Assembly: GCA_018873245.2 (NCBI GenBank)
Contig: JAEMBT020000002.1
Span: 10,204,001-10,268,000, forward strand
Direction of reading: 5' to 3'
Origin: Archegozetes longisetosus
Lineage: Eukaryota; Arthropoda; Arachnida; Sarcoptiformes; Trhypochthoniidae
DNA length: 64,000 nucleotides
Position numbers and translations under genes: made by a program. Position 1 is the stretch's first letter; every line of letters begins with the position of its first letter. Positions 1-9,044 of the stretch are shown here, piece after piece. The notes under the pieces are model-generated. The model was not told the DNA's origin. It saw only the letters and a list, made by a program, of their open reading frames with translations, and made no database searches.

Positions 1-2
1 AG

Positions 3-83
3 AAAAAGTATCGATTTATTTACGATAAAAGACGTATAATTCCACAAGATTACTCTACTTTGCCTTTTGGATATAAAGAATAA
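3..83 (+). CDS. DNA polymerase B, C-terminal end (Polinton fossil, partial)
   Basis: A short open stretch runs from the window edge to a stop. Its residues include YDKRR and TLPFGYK, the kind of tail that ends Polinton and adintovirus family B DNA polymerases. Only 26 codons are present, so the call rests on this tail and on position beside the other Polinton genes. The rest would lie to the left of the window. Confidence 0.5.
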   Translation, partial: KKYRFIYDKRRIIPQDYSTLPFGYKE

Positions 84-114
84 AGATTTTCCCTCTTTAA
101 GGAGCAAACTTTTA

Positions 115-160
115 TATGCCCCGGAGGGGCATATGTTTTCTATGCCCCATAGTGGCATAT
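115..160. repeat. Pair of short palindromes between the polymerase end and the first IAP-like gene
   Basis: A perfect inverted repeat with arms ATATGCCCC and GGGGCATAT and a three-base loop (115-135) is followed at once by a second, related one with arms TATGCC and GGCATA. They sit between two same-strand genes of the Polinton fossil and could be a transcript-end hairpin or a regulatory site. Function is inferred from position only. Confidence 0.55.
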
Positions 161-294
161 GTGCGGCCGCTTAAAGATTTGTGAATTCTTTGTTTTGATA
201 CGCTTGCGCGTCTTGTTTATAACAAGTTCATAACATTTTTTCATCATCATCATCGTCTCATTCGTCTCACTGAATCGAATCAGTTAAGAAGAAT

Positions 295-750
295 ATGTGT
301 TCGTATATGTATTCTTCAATTTATTTGAGGCATGAATTGCTCAGACATGAAAGTGTTCGAAGAAGTACATTCTCTAATAGGCCAAATACGGATTTTGATT
401 ATCACTGTCTGGCGAGTGCAGGTTTTTATTACTCCTCCTATGGAGATGAAGTAATTTGTTTCAGTTGTGGTATAAGAATTGCAGGTTGGACGGAAGAAAG
501 TCACCCATACTTCATGCACAGATCGTTGTCGCCAAATTGTAAATTTCTAAACGGATATGATATATCTATAAACAGATTGCCTACCAGCAATGGTCCTTCA
601 GCGGTTGCAATGCCATTGATTTCTTCAAGTCAATTGTCTAGCCATGATGCTTTTGGTTCTTTTGACTCGGCTATGCAAAATTTAATTTACGAAATCCTTC
701 AGTTAAAGAGTCGAGAGGAAGAGAGTTTCTCACGGATGAATTACCCGTAA
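295..750 (+). CDS. BIR-domain (IAP-like) protein without RING, in Polinton fossil
   Basis: This 151-residue frame has one baculoviral IAP repeat at about residues 20-85. The zinc-binding pattern is visible: FSCG, then W, then H and C (SPNC). Members of this family bind caspases or pro-apoptotic peptides. There is no RING finger here; the next gene downstream has both BIR and RING. IAP genes are known passengers of large DNA viruses of arthropods, and this pair is best read as host-derived cargo of the Polinton. Nothing after the BIR was recognised. Confidence 0.7.
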   Translation: MCSYMYSSIYLRHELLRHESVRRSTFSNRPNTDFDYHCLASAGFYYSSYGDEVICFSCGIRIAGWTEESHPYFMHRSLSPNCKFLNGYDISINRLPTSNGPSAVAMPLISSSQLSSHDAFGSFDSAMQNLIYEILQLKSREEESFSRMNYP

Positions 751-836
751 TTGAAGCCTATTATCGCACACCGATACAAATTCCACGATCTAATCAGCCA
801 AATTCGGTTCTTTGTATTGATGGATTCTTCAAACTT

Positions 837-1352
837 ATGCGCGAAGAACGTAATCGAATCGAATCGTTCATGGTTCGTCAATGGCCCCACGAAAGTCCAT
901 CGCCTGCATTGCTCGCTAAATCAGGCTTTTTCTATTGTCTTTTAAACGATACCGTCCAGTGCGCATATTGTCGTTCATGTATCGCTGGTTGGAAACCGGA
1001 ATCATCTCCGGATAATATTCATAAGCTATTCTTTCCGTATTGTCCCTATGTGAAAGAGCGTTTGCGAAGTTCAAAAAGTCGACAGCAACAAGTAACTACT
1101 TCAAATGAACCGTCGGCAAGTACTTCATCATCTTTTTCCTCTTACGTTTCCACCTCAACGTCTGAAGTATCCTGGCAATTATTGAATCAGATTCAGCAAA
1201 GAATAAATTGTAAAATTTGCTTTGATAGAGAAGTATCTGTAAGATTTAACTGTAAGCATATAGTAACTTGTAAGCAATGTTCTACTAGAGTGCGTAGATG
1301 CCCAATATGTAGAGTTGAAATTGTGAGACGCTCAGATATTATATTATGTTAA
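837..1352 (+). CDS. BIR-RING inhibitor-of-apoptosis-like protein in Polinton fossil
   Basis: The frame holds one BIR (about residues 5-70, with YCRSC, W and the H/C ligands) and a C-terminal RING finger (about residues 123-165, CKIC...CKH...CKQC...CPIC). This is the architecture of viral and arthropod IAPs, where the RING acts as a ubiquitin ligase and the BIR binds caspases or their activators. A Ser/Thr-rich linker joins the two. The start is uncertain because the ORF could begin at an internal methionine. It follows the first BIR gene by under 100 bases, suggesting tandem duplication or joint capture. Confidence 0.72.
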   Translation: MREERNRIESFMVRQWPHESPSPALLAKSGFFYCLLNDTVQCAYCRSCIAGWKPESSPDNIHKLFFPYCPYVKERLRSSKSRQQQVTTSNEPSASTSSSFSSYVSTSTSEVSWQLLNQIQQRINCKICFDREVSVRFNCKHIVTCKQCSTRVRRCPICRVEIVRRSDIILC

Positions 1353-1399
1353 ATAAAACATTTTTGTTTCTGTAGAATTGCTTTATTTAATTAAGAGAA

Positions 1400-2119
1400 A
1401 TGATCAGTCAAAGTAAGAGTATTTCAAGTGATATTGAGTCTCATTATTTAATGTTGAGACACCCATTTACTTGTATTGTTGCTGGTCCTACGAGCAGTGG
1501 CAAAACAATACTTGTTAGAAGAATATTGAAAAAATACTATTTTCACGTCACCAGAAGCGTCTACAACTAAGAATATCGAAGTATTATGGATTCACGGCCA
1601 GTTTCAAGAACTTTATAACCATAAAGTTGAAAACACTAATATAACTTATTTAGATTATTTACCTGATGAGAATGAATTGAAAAATTTCAAAGCAAGTTTA
1701 ATTGTTATTGATGATATGATGTTGGAACTTGGAAAAAATGAAAGAATGAGTCAACTTTTTACTAGAGGTAGTCATCACTTAAATCTAAGTGTGTTCTTTA
1801 TAGTCCAGAATTTTTTTACCAATCAAAATATATGAGAACAATTACTTTGAATTGTCAATATATAATTTTAATGAACAATTTTCGGGATCAGAATCAAATT
1901 GAATACTTGGGTAAGCAACTATTCAAAAATAAATTGAAAAGTTTCATGCAAGCATATGAAGATTCTACGAAAAATCCGTATGGGTATCTACTAATTGATT
2001 TGAAACCTGATACACCCTTTAAATTAAGAATCAAATCGAGAATGACTTCAGAAGAACTTCCTCCTTCATTTAGAGCTAAAACAGAATTTGCTCCATATAT
2101 TTATATTTTAAGAGATTGA
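1400..2119 (+). mobile_element. Packaging ATPase region (FtsK/HerA-type) of Polinton fossil
   Basis: The start region carries a Walker A motif, GPTSSGKT, and further on a Walker B-like LIVIDDMM, the pair expected in the genome-packaging ATPase (A32/FtsK-HerA type) of Polintons and adintoviruses. The enzyme would drive DNA into capsids. It lies between the IAP-like genes and the small structural genes, a usual neighbourhood for this element class. Confidence 0.75.
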
Positions 2120-2460
2120 AAATTATGGCTGGAGATTCAAGAAAATCAAAGAAAAAATTTATTGAAAGTGAAGAGGACGAACAAGATAATAATACAAAAG
2201 ATAACCGAACGAATTTAACTAGTGCTGAACGGTTATTTTGGAAAGAACATAATACGATGTCTAATTCACTAAGAAATTCAATGAATTTTTTGAGGAGCGT
2301 TTCACGAAAAAGTCCAAAAATGAGACAAGCTCTGCTTAAAGAATTCAGCGATGATAAAAACTTATTTGACGCGTTATCAGAATTATCTCATAATCTCTTA
2401 AAAGGGAACATTCCTGTTAAGCCTTCTGAGTTAAAGAAACTTCGAAAGTATAAAAGCTAA
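2116..2460 (+). CDS. Small charged protein of Polinton fossil, unknown role
   Basis: This frame of 114 residues is highly charged, with an acidic N-terminal stretch (EEDEQD) and a basic tail (KKLRKYKS). It overlaps the end of the ATPase region by a few bases. No family was recognised; by position it is one of the small accessory or virion proteins of the element. Confidence 0.5.
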   Translation: MKIMAGDSRKSKKKFIESEEDEQDNNTKDNRTNLTSAERLFWKEHNTMSNSLRNSMNFLRSVSRKSPKMRQALLKEFSDDKNLFDALSELSHNLLKGNIPVKPSELKKLRKYKS

Positions 2461-2469
2461 AAGCGTTGG

Positions 2470-2611
2470 ATTGTCCCAAAACGAGAAAGTGTCGACTAAA
2501 AAGAAGACGATTAGTCAGCAAACTGGAGGATTTTTACCAATTCTTATTCCGGCTGCAGCTGCTGCCTTAGGACAATTATCGGGTGCTATTATCAAAAAAC
2601 TTATCAAATAA
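2470..2611 (+). other. Short hydrophobic Gly/Ala/Pro stretch (pX-like) in Polinton fossil
   Basis: A short open stretch ends at 2611 and encodes a basic lead-in followed by GGFLPILIPAAAAALGQLSG and a KKLIK tail. A Gly-Gly-hydrophobic segment of this kind is typical of the small membrane-active or core peptides of adenovirus-like elements. No start codon was assigned. Confidence 0.4.
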
Positions 2612-2623
2612 AGTTCAGTAAAG

Positions 2624-3310
2624 ATGAGTTCAGGATTTCAAAAAATGGTTGCTATACCAGTCGATATGGAAAATAATGAATTCAATAGGAATGCTGACAA
2701 AAAGACCAAAGTAATGGATAATTCTACAACACTGTTTGGTAGTTCTAAGCAAAAAGCTAGTAAGAGTCATCCTTTCATCGAAAAGTTGAATAAGATTATG
2801 AAAATATTTCAAAAGTTGGCTAAAATTGGTGCATATGACATTATTGGTCGTGTAAGAGATGCTAAAGGTAATTTTGTAGCTGACAGTGATATAATTTTAC
2901 TGATCAATCATGCGATGACGCCTGGAAAGCTATTACTAGCGCAAAATGAATTTATTAAACTGTTACACGAAGCAAATGTTGAACCCGATCTTATTATAAA
3001 TGAAAATGTAAAGCTAAAGCTGATAAATCTCTATTCAAATAACAATAGCGAATCGTTAGTGATTGATGGGCCAACCAGTGCATCGACAAAGCCACAAAGC
3101 GAGAATGAAAAGATTACAACACCACCATCGATGAGAGGAAAAAAACGACCGCGTCAAGATATTCAAGAAAGACAAAATACTGGTATACTAGAAGAAGAGG
3201 AAGATGGTGATGATGACGACAATGACGAAAATTTTGAACCTAAGATAAAAAGAAAACCAACATGGGAAGTACTAGCAGATAAAGATATCGAAACATCGAC
3301 AAATAACTAA
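2624..3310 (+). CDS. Polinton fossil protein of unknown function with acidic tail
   Basis: A 228-residue frame with ATG start. A central predicted helical part (about residues 55-150, including YDIIGRVRDAKGNFV) is followed by a Ser/Thr/Pro-rich linker and an Asp/Glu-rich stretch (EEEEDGDDDDNDE) ahead of a basic KIKRK. No family was recognised. It sits immediately before the integrase, and the acidic tail would suit a nucleic-acid- or histone-contacting virion protein, but that is inference. Confidence 0.5.
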   Translation: MSSGFQKMVAIPVDMENNEFNRNADKKTKVMDNSTTLFGSSKQKASKSHPFIEKLNKIMKIFQKLAKIGAYDIIGRVRDAKGNFVADSDIILLINHAMTPGKLLLAQNEFIKLLHEANVEPDLIINENVKLKLINLYSNNNSESLVIDGPTSASTKPQSENEKITTPPSMRGKKRPRQDIQERQNTGILEEEEDGDDDDNDENFEPKIKRKPTWEVLADKDIETSTNN

Positions 3311-3321
3311 GATTTCAATCA

Positions 3322-4446
3322 GTGTCTAAAATGGATCGTCAAACAATAGATGATTATTTGAAAACAGTTTACTATGATCCAAATCATCCATCTTCCTTTG
3401 GAAGCATAGAATCTCTATTGAAATCATCGAGGAAAAAATTTTCTGGTATCACACGACAGAAAGTTATTGAATGGTTATCTGAGCAAATGCCATATACTTT
3501 ACATAGAAACTTGAAAAAAAATTTTATTAGAAATAAAGTTTATGTGAGTCATATTGACGAACAATGGCAGGCGGATCTTGTCGATATGCGAGAATTTTCA
3601 AGACAAAATAATGGATTCAAATATATCTTGACAGTAATTGATGTTTTAAGTAAATATCTGTGAGCAGTTGCTCTCAAATCAAAATCTGCGACCGATATAG
3701 TTTCAGCATTCAAGAAAATATTGATGGATCGAAAACCTTTGAAAATTCGCACTGATAGAGGCTCAGAATTTGATAATTCTCAGTTCAGAAAATTATGTGC
3801 TGAACATAAAATTAGATTTTTTACTTCTAAAGATGTAAAAATAAAATGTAGTATTATCGAACGTGTGAATAGAACACTCAAAGAGAAAATGTTTCGCTAT
3901 TTCACTGCTAATGGTACGCGTAAATATATTGATGTTTTGCCAAGTCTGGTAAACACTTATAATGAACGATGGCATCGATCTATAAAAATGAGTCCAAATC
4001 AAGTTAACGAATCAAACGAAAGGATTGCTTATGATAATCTTTATGGTGATGCAAAATTGAGAAATATATTTTTCAATAAAAGAAAAGTTTCTCATCATTT
4101 GCTAATTGGCTCAACTGTGAGAAAGACATATGACTTGTCTGCTTTAGATAAAAGTTATTATCCTAAATGGTCTGATGAAACATATACTATAGTAAAAGTA
4201 CTGGATAAGCCACAAAGTATTCAATATATCATCAAAGATTATTTTAAAAATAACTTATCGAGAAGATTTTATTCGCAAGAGCTTCAAAAAGTTAGTCCTA
4301 AGACTGAATATCGAATTGAAAAAATATTGAAGAAGCGCAAAATTGGAAATAAAGTTGAATTTTTTGTTAAGTGGCTCGGATATCCATCTTCTGCTAACTC
4401 ATGGATTCAGGTACAAGATTTGATGAACTTACGAAAGCGGAAATAA
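3322..4446 (+). mobile_element. Integrase region (RVE core with chromo-like C-terminus) of Polinton fossil
   Basis: The region encodes an rve-type integrase: WQADLVDM (first catalytic Asp), then IRTDRGSEF (second Asp) and ERVNRTLKEKM (catalytic Glu), followed by a C-terminal module with VEFFVKWLGYPSSANSW, a chromodomain signature. Such integrases insert Polintons. The chromo-like end may steer insertion to chromatin. A small membrane-protein gene overlaps its end. Confidence 0.85.
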
Positions 4447-4739
4447 TCGAGAATCCTTTCAACGATCAAGGGAGTCTAGAATTGAAAGAAAAGGACTCTC
4501 AAAAGTCTGGTTGGTTTTCTGATTGTTCTACGCCGACAGCCAATGAAATAATTTATATGGCACAAGTTTTAGCTATTTTTGTAGTTATGGTCACTGCTTT
4601 GTATAATTTGACTTCAAAGAATGGCGATGAAAGTTTATGGACGGCGCTGCTTACTAGCTGCTTAGGGTATATGTTACCTAATCCAAAAATTAAAGCAAAT
4701 AAATCTTCAATTAATCAAGATAATCATTCGACGTCATGA
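4401..4739 (+). CDS. Small membrane protein of Polinton fossil
   Basis: A 112-residue frame overlapping the integrase end and abutting the penton start (the ATG at 4736 overlaps its stop). One clear hydrophobic segment (about residues 54-70, QVLAIFVVMVTALYNL) and a weaker second one (WTALLTSCLGYMLP) suggest membrane insertion. No family was recognised. Confidence 0.5.
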   Translation: MDSGTRFDELTKAEIIENPFNDQGSLELKEKDSQKSGWFSDCSTPTANEIIYMAQVLAIFVVMVTALYNLTSKNGDESLWTALLTSCLGYMLPNPKIKANKSSINQDNHSTS

Positions 4740-5773
4740 AGTCAATTGGAGAAGTTGTTCTCATAATACTTGAATGCTTAGCTATTACTTTTGTTTTCGG
4801 AAGTTTGATTTACTATTTAAAACCTATTTATGAATCGAAAAGTCTAGGTCTACAAAATATTAGTTGGTGTGGTGTTGGAGATTATAACTTTGCAGAGATG
4901 GAAATTGAAAATAAAGATTCATTCTATATTCATTTATTTAGTAATGTAACAAGTCATGAGAGTCATCGAAATAATACTGTGGCAAATTTTGTTACCAAGC
5001 TAAAAGAAAGAATAAGATTGAACGAAGAATATGAAGTTAGTTTAACTGAAATCACTTACACGAAGTCATGGTTCAATATTAGAAAAGATCAAAGATTGGG
5101 TATTTTTTCTTCCGCAAATGAATTGACTTATAGTGATAAGTCAATTTTAAGAGCTGGATATTATCCGACAATTGAGAGTTTAATAAGCGAAATTAATAAA
5201 ATATATGAAGGTTTCGAGAGTGATCGGTATAGTAATAAGATTGATATACCTCCTTCTTTAAGATATGATTCAATAACTAATCGAATTTTTACGAAAAATG
5301 GAATATCGAAGGATTCTGATACAGTTTATTATCCTATGATGTCACAAGAGTTGGAATTAATGTTAGGTTTTCGATTCAATCCTAACGGAAACGATAACTC
5401 GTCAAATAAAAGTCGTGATAAATTGCGCGCAGAAACTGAAGCTCCATACCCTGTAAAATTTAACGTGTCTGAATTGTATCTCTTAGTGTATTGCAGTATA
5501 ATAGAACCTGTACTGGTGGGCGATACTTATGCGAAACTACTCAGAAAAGTAGAAATACCGAAAAGGGCGAAATTTGGTGATCAATGCGTCATTAGATATT
5601 CTGAGCCTTTCTACTATTCACTTGTTACTCATGAATTTGAGACAATTGAGATTATTATAAAGGATGATACCGGAGAAATAATTCCATTTAATTTTGGACG
5701 ATCAACAGTAACATTACATTTTCGTAAAAAACCTATCGATGACTTCAAATCAATTCGACGTCTATTACGCTAA
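4736..5773 (+). CDS. Penton (minor capsid) protein of Polinton fossil
   Basis: A 345-residue frame with an N-terminal hydrophobic segment (about residues 7-28) followed by a beta-rich body beginning near FYIHLFSNV and ending HFRKKP. Position just before the core-like and major capsid genes, the length and the FYIHL...NTVANFVTKL opening match the single-jelly-roll minor capsid/penton proteins of Polintons and adintoviruses. A related fragment is found at 14661-14846 on the other strand. Confidence 0.72.
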   Translation: MKSIGEVVLIILECLAITFVFGSLIYYLKPIYESKSLGLQNISWCGVGDYNFAEMEIENKDSFYIHLFSNVTSHESHRNNTVANFVTKLKERIRLNEEYEVSLTEITYTKSWFNIRKDQRLGIFSSANELTYSDKSILRAGYYPTIESLISEINKIYEGFESDRYSNKIDIPPSLRYDSITNRIFTKNGISKDSDTVYYPMMSQELELMLGFRFNPNGNDNSSNKSRDKLRAETEAPYPVKFNVSELYLLVYCSIIEPVLVGDTYAKLLRKVEIPKRAKFGDQCVIRYSEPFYYSLVTHEFETIEIIIKDDTGEIIPFNFGRSTVTLHFRKKPIDDFKSIRRLLR

Positions 5774-6206
5774 CCAGGCTGGAACTGGTATCTCAGGATC
5801 TTATGCCGGTCAAAGATACCAAAAGGGTCACGGGTTTTTTGGAAAATTATTTTCAGGAGCAGTTATGCCAATTTTGAAATATTTAGGCAAAAAAGCTTTA
5901 AATACTGGAATCAATATTGGTACAGATATTCTTCAAGGAGACCATCTTAAAACTTCAATGAAAAAGAGACTCAAAACAACGGGATTTGATATAGCGGAAG
6001 ATGCTTTGGAAAGACTAAAAAATTACAGGCAGAAAGGGGCTGGAAGGCGAAAATCTATTAAACTTAAAAATAGGAAAACTAAAATAAAACCTTCACTTCT
6101 ACAGTTGAAGGCATTAAAGAAAGGTCGGCTTGTACTGAAAAGTAAAAGACGAAAGAAGAAGCGTACTACGAAAAGCAATAAAAGAAAAAAATCTTCCTTG
6201 TTTTAA
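5739..6206 (+). CDS. Basic core-like (adenovirus pVI/pX-type) protein of Polinton fossil
   Basis: A 155-residue frame that overlaps the penton end by 35 bases. It opens with a Gly-rich part (GTGISGSYAGQRYQKGHG), continues with a helical segment (ILKYLGKKALNTGINIG) and ends in a strongly Lys/Arg-rich tail. This profile is that of the adenovirus-like core or cement proteins found between penton and major capsid genes in this element class. Exact homology is not certain. Confidence 0.6.
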   Translation: MTSNQFDVYYANQAGTGISGSYAGQRYQKGHGFFGKLFSGAVMPILKYLGKKALNTGINIGTDILQGDHLKTSMKKRLKTTGFDIAEDALERLKNYRQKGAGRRKSIKLKNRKTKIKPSLLQLKALKKGRLVLKSKRRKKKRTTKSNKRKKSSLF

Positions 6207-6216
6207 TTAAAAGAAA

Positions 6217-7578
6217 ATGTCATTAGTAAGTGAATCTTCGCCTGTTACAACCCTGGCGGAATACGATCTGTATGGACTTCCACCAGTGCAAACAACAGTT
6301 GAATCAACTACTCAATCAGAACATAGGCCAATTTCCGTTTTGAATTCTGGTGGACATATTGAATTTATTGTTCCAACTGGAATAAACGAATATCTTATTC
6401 CTAGCAAAACACTGCTTTATGTGAAATTAAGAATTTTGTTGACAAAAAACGATAAATCAGAAATTGTCGCAAATGATTGGAATAATGTGTCAGTGGTCAA
6501 CAATTTGCTGGGATCTTTGTGGCAACAAATTGATGTTGCAATAGGAGATACGCAAACTACTATTTCTCTGCAAACATATTCTTGGAAATCGTATTTCGAA
6601 AATTTATTCAGTTATAGTGATGATTCGAGGAAATTTTTTTTATCTGCTTCTGGTTGGTTTTCGGATGAATTGATGGACAGTCCTCATAAGCCGAATATTT
6701 TACGAGCGAAATACATTGAGCATATGACGCCTGATGGAATTGATCCTACTAAAGATAAAGATATTGGAATTGGCAGATTTATTGAGCTATATGGAAAACC
6801 TAACTTTGACTTGGCTTATCAAGCAAGAGCAATTATCGGAGGAGTTAAATTGAAATTCAAATTTGTACCTAATCTTACAGAGTTTTATTTAATGTGTAGC
6901 GATGATAAAATAATTCCTAAAGTCGAGTTTATTGAAATTTCGTTGAATATTGTTAGAGCTAAGATCAATCCTGAAGTAGTTAATGCACATTTGAAAGCAC
7001 TGGAAATGACACCTGCTCGTTATCCATTTACCAGACCGGATGTAAGAACTACAACTATTACAAGTGGCACTCAAAATGTCTGTCTTGAAAATGTCATAAA
7101 TGGACAACTGCCTAGAAGATGTTTTATATCTTTCGTTTCAAATGAAGCTTTTAATGGTTCATTAAAGAAGAATCCTTACTATTTCTATCACTACGACGTT
7201 AATAAAATTGCATGCTTTCAAAATGGGGATCAGTTACCAAGAAGAGCCCTTCAACCAGATTTTCAGAATGAACTATACAATCGCGAATACTTGGAATTTT
7301 TCCGCGCTGCCAATCAATTAGTGGCAGATAATCACGTTAAGATTACTCGTGAAATGTATGCTAAGGGCTATACTTTCTTTGGATTCAATTTTTCATCTGA
7401 CTTATCTGATGGATGCGGAACGAATGGATATGTTAGCCCTGTTAAATATGGGACTATGAGGATTGAAATTCATTTCAGAAAACCTTTGCCTGAAACTATT
7501 AATGTTTTAGTATTTTCAGAATTTGACTCTCTGTTACTAATACCAGAAGATAGGAATGCAATAGTAGATTATCATTAA
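6217..7578 (+). CDS. Major capsid protein (double jelly-roll) of Polinton fossil
   Basis: A 453-residue single frame starting ATG at 6217 after a short spacer. The opening, including YDLYGLPPVQTTVEST and later GGHIEFIVP, is characteristic of Polinton/adintovirus hexon-like major capsid proteins, as are NDWNNVSVVNN, SGWFSDELMDSPHKPN and the closing EIHFRKPLPETINVLVFSEFD. It is followed directly by the protease gene. A homologous, clearly diverged copy lies at 12823-13932 minus. Confidence 0.88.
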   Translation: MSLVSESSPVTTLAEYDLYGLPPVQTTVESTTQSEHRPISVLNSGGHIEFIVPTGINEYLIPSKTLLYVKLRILLTKNDKSEIVANDWNNVSVVNNLLGSLWQQIDVAIGDTQTTISLQTYSWKSYFENLFSYSDDSRKFFLSASGWFSDELMDSPHKPNILRAKYIEHMTPDGIDPTKDKDIGIGRFIELYGKPNFDLAYQARAIIGGVKLKFKFVPNLTEFYLMCSDDKIIPKVEFIEISLNIVRAKINPEVVNAHLKALEMTPARYPFTRPDVRTTTITSGTQNVCLENVINGQLPRRCFISFVSNEAFNGSLKKNPYYFYHYDVNKIACFQNGDQLPRRALQPDFQNELYNREYLEFFRAANQLVADNHVKITREMYAKGYTFFGFNFSSDLSDGCGTNGYVSPVKYGTMRIEIHFRKPLPETINVLVFSEFDSLLLIPEDRNAIVDYH

Positions 7579-8013
7579 ATGGATACGATTACAATTAATA
7601 TGCTATTGCATGGAACAAAAAGATTTTTAGGAGCCTTTCCGAGAAACTTGATTCCCGAAAACCTGAGAAACAAGCAAGTATCGATGATTGTCAATACACA
7701 TACGTCTGAAAAGTCGGGAGAACACTGGATAGCAATTATTCTGAACGGAGATGGTAGCAGAGAATATTTTGATTCTTATGGATTACCCCCACTTCATAAT
7801 GATATATCAGATTATTTAAATAGAATGTGTCCTTTGGGATGGGGTTATAACCCCATTACTTTACAATGCTCAACTTGTATTACTTGTGGACACTATTGTG
7901 TTTTTTATGTTAAACTTAGAGCTTTAGGATATTCATACTGTGATTTTATTTCTATTTTTTCGAAAAACTTGTCCTTAAACGAAAAATTAATACGTAAGCT
8001 TGTACCGTTTTAA
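7579..8013 (+). CDS. Adenain-type cysteine protease of Polinton fossil
   Basis: A 144-residue frame starting one base after the capsid gene stop. It has the adenain (C5 family) layout: GEHWIAI (catalytic His), YFDSYGLPP (acidic residue) and TCGHYCVFYVKLRALGYSY (catalytic Cys, CGHYC). In this class the enzyme matures virion proteins. Its end is the last recognisable coding sequence of the element. Confidence 0.88.
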   Translation: MDTITINMLLHGTKRFLGAFPRNLIPENLRNKQVSMIVNTHTSEKSGEHWIAIILNGDGSREYFDSYGLPPLHNDISDYLNRMCPLGWGYNPITLQCSTCITCGHYCVFYVKLRALGYSYCDFISIFSKNLSLNEKLIRKLVPF

Positions 8014-8727
8014 GTCTTGCATAAATTTATTTCATTTTATAAGTTATCTTTTTTTCTAATAAAACGACGTTAACGTCAGATGTAATAACTATTTTTTAAA
8101 AAATAAAATGATTTTGCGCAGGAAAACAAAAAATGTAATTCTTAAAATTTTTTTAATAAATTCAAATTATCATTAAGAATAAATATTTCTTATTTTACTC
8201 ATTCGTACATAACATTCGGATGAGTACAAGTCCGTGTCTAGAAGTCCGCGCTCAGAGCTCGTGTCTAGAGGCCGTGCTCAGAGGCCGTGTCTAGAGGTCC
8301 GTGTCTAGGGAGACATTATTACTACTACTTTCCATAAATATTTTAAGCAATACATGATTTAAACTTAAGTTTTATTGATATATTACTTTTATTTTGATTT
8401 AAAAATCAAATGAATATTAGTTATAAAAATTGAAATCAAGTGTTCGTTATAATAAATATACCACTAAGTTGGAAAATATGCAAATAACAACAGATGAGCT
8501 CAACCGAATTTGATAAACAAACCAACATTTAGTTTAGAAAAGATTTGATTTTAAGAAAAGCAATCAAAATGTGTTTTATCACTTTGTTAATGAACAATTC
8601 TTATGAATTTCTATACTGTTATGACTTATAGTTTTTTTCTGATGCTTCACTCTAAGTTAAGGCTCAGATCATTGAATGACTGGTTAAAAGATTTTCAGTC
8701 GTAGAAGATAAATAAATTCTTGCCTCA
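8014..8727. other. Gene-free stretch with a GC-richer minisatellite at 8219-8312
   Basis: After the protease the sequence is AT-rich with no coding signal. From 8219 to about 8312 there are roughly four or five imperfect units built on GTGTCTAGAGGTCCG and GCTCAGAG. Similar units (GACCTGAG, TCTAGACCTGAG) recur beside the second Polinton fragment near 12205-12290 and 14866-14905. The rest, to 8727, shows nothing recognisable. Confidence 0.6.
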
Positions 8728-9044
8728 AGGTAAACTTTTATTTTTAAGAAAAATGTCGGTTGAACTATGATATATGAAGCAGATAATGGAATTAGTTTAG
8801 ATACAAAGACCTGGAAGTCGTAGCAATAACTCAATACCTCAAAAATCAGATACCTCACTTTTTGCAATCTGATCAACGCATTCTACAATAACTTTCTCTT
8901 TGATTTTTTGAAGTATTGCGTTATTGCTACGACTTCCAGGTCTTCTGTATCTAAACTAATTCCATTATCTACTCTTTATTGCTTCATATATCATAGTTCA
9001 ACCGACATTTTCTCTTAAAAATAGTTCAAAATAAAAGTTTACCT
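8728..9044. repeat. Foldback element (inverted repeat with ~120-base arms)
   Basis: The left arm (about 8728-8850) and right arm (about 8900-9044) are inverted copies, sharing for example GTCGGTTGAACTATGATATA, AATGGAATTAGTTTAGATAC and GACCTGGAAGTCGTAGCAAT. The short centre and near-identical arms indicate a MITE-like foldback element. No target-site duplication was established. Confidence 0.75.

Larger units (their letters stand above)
1..8013 (+). mobile_element. Polinton/Maverick (adintovirus-like) fossil, right-hand part
   Basis: One block of closely packed, same-strand genes carries the hallmark Polinton set: the tail of a protein-primed DNA polymerase B, packaging ATPase, retrovirus-type integrase with a chromo-like end, penton, core-like protein, major capsid protein and adenain-type protease. 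Two BIR-domain genes lie at its left. The polymerase body and left terminus are outside the window, and no terminal inverted repeat was seen, so both ends are approximate. Long reading frames survive in the capsid, penton and protease genes, so it looks relatively young, but it is broken (a handful of breaks, about three to five by eye). A second, more degraded relative lies at 12.3-14.9 kb. Treated as a fossil. Confidence 0.88.

Noticed and set aside
1-8013. Possibility that the element is contaminating free virus sequence
   Set aside because: The integrase, the second diverged copy at 12-15 kb and the continuous AT-rich host context favour a genomic Polinton.
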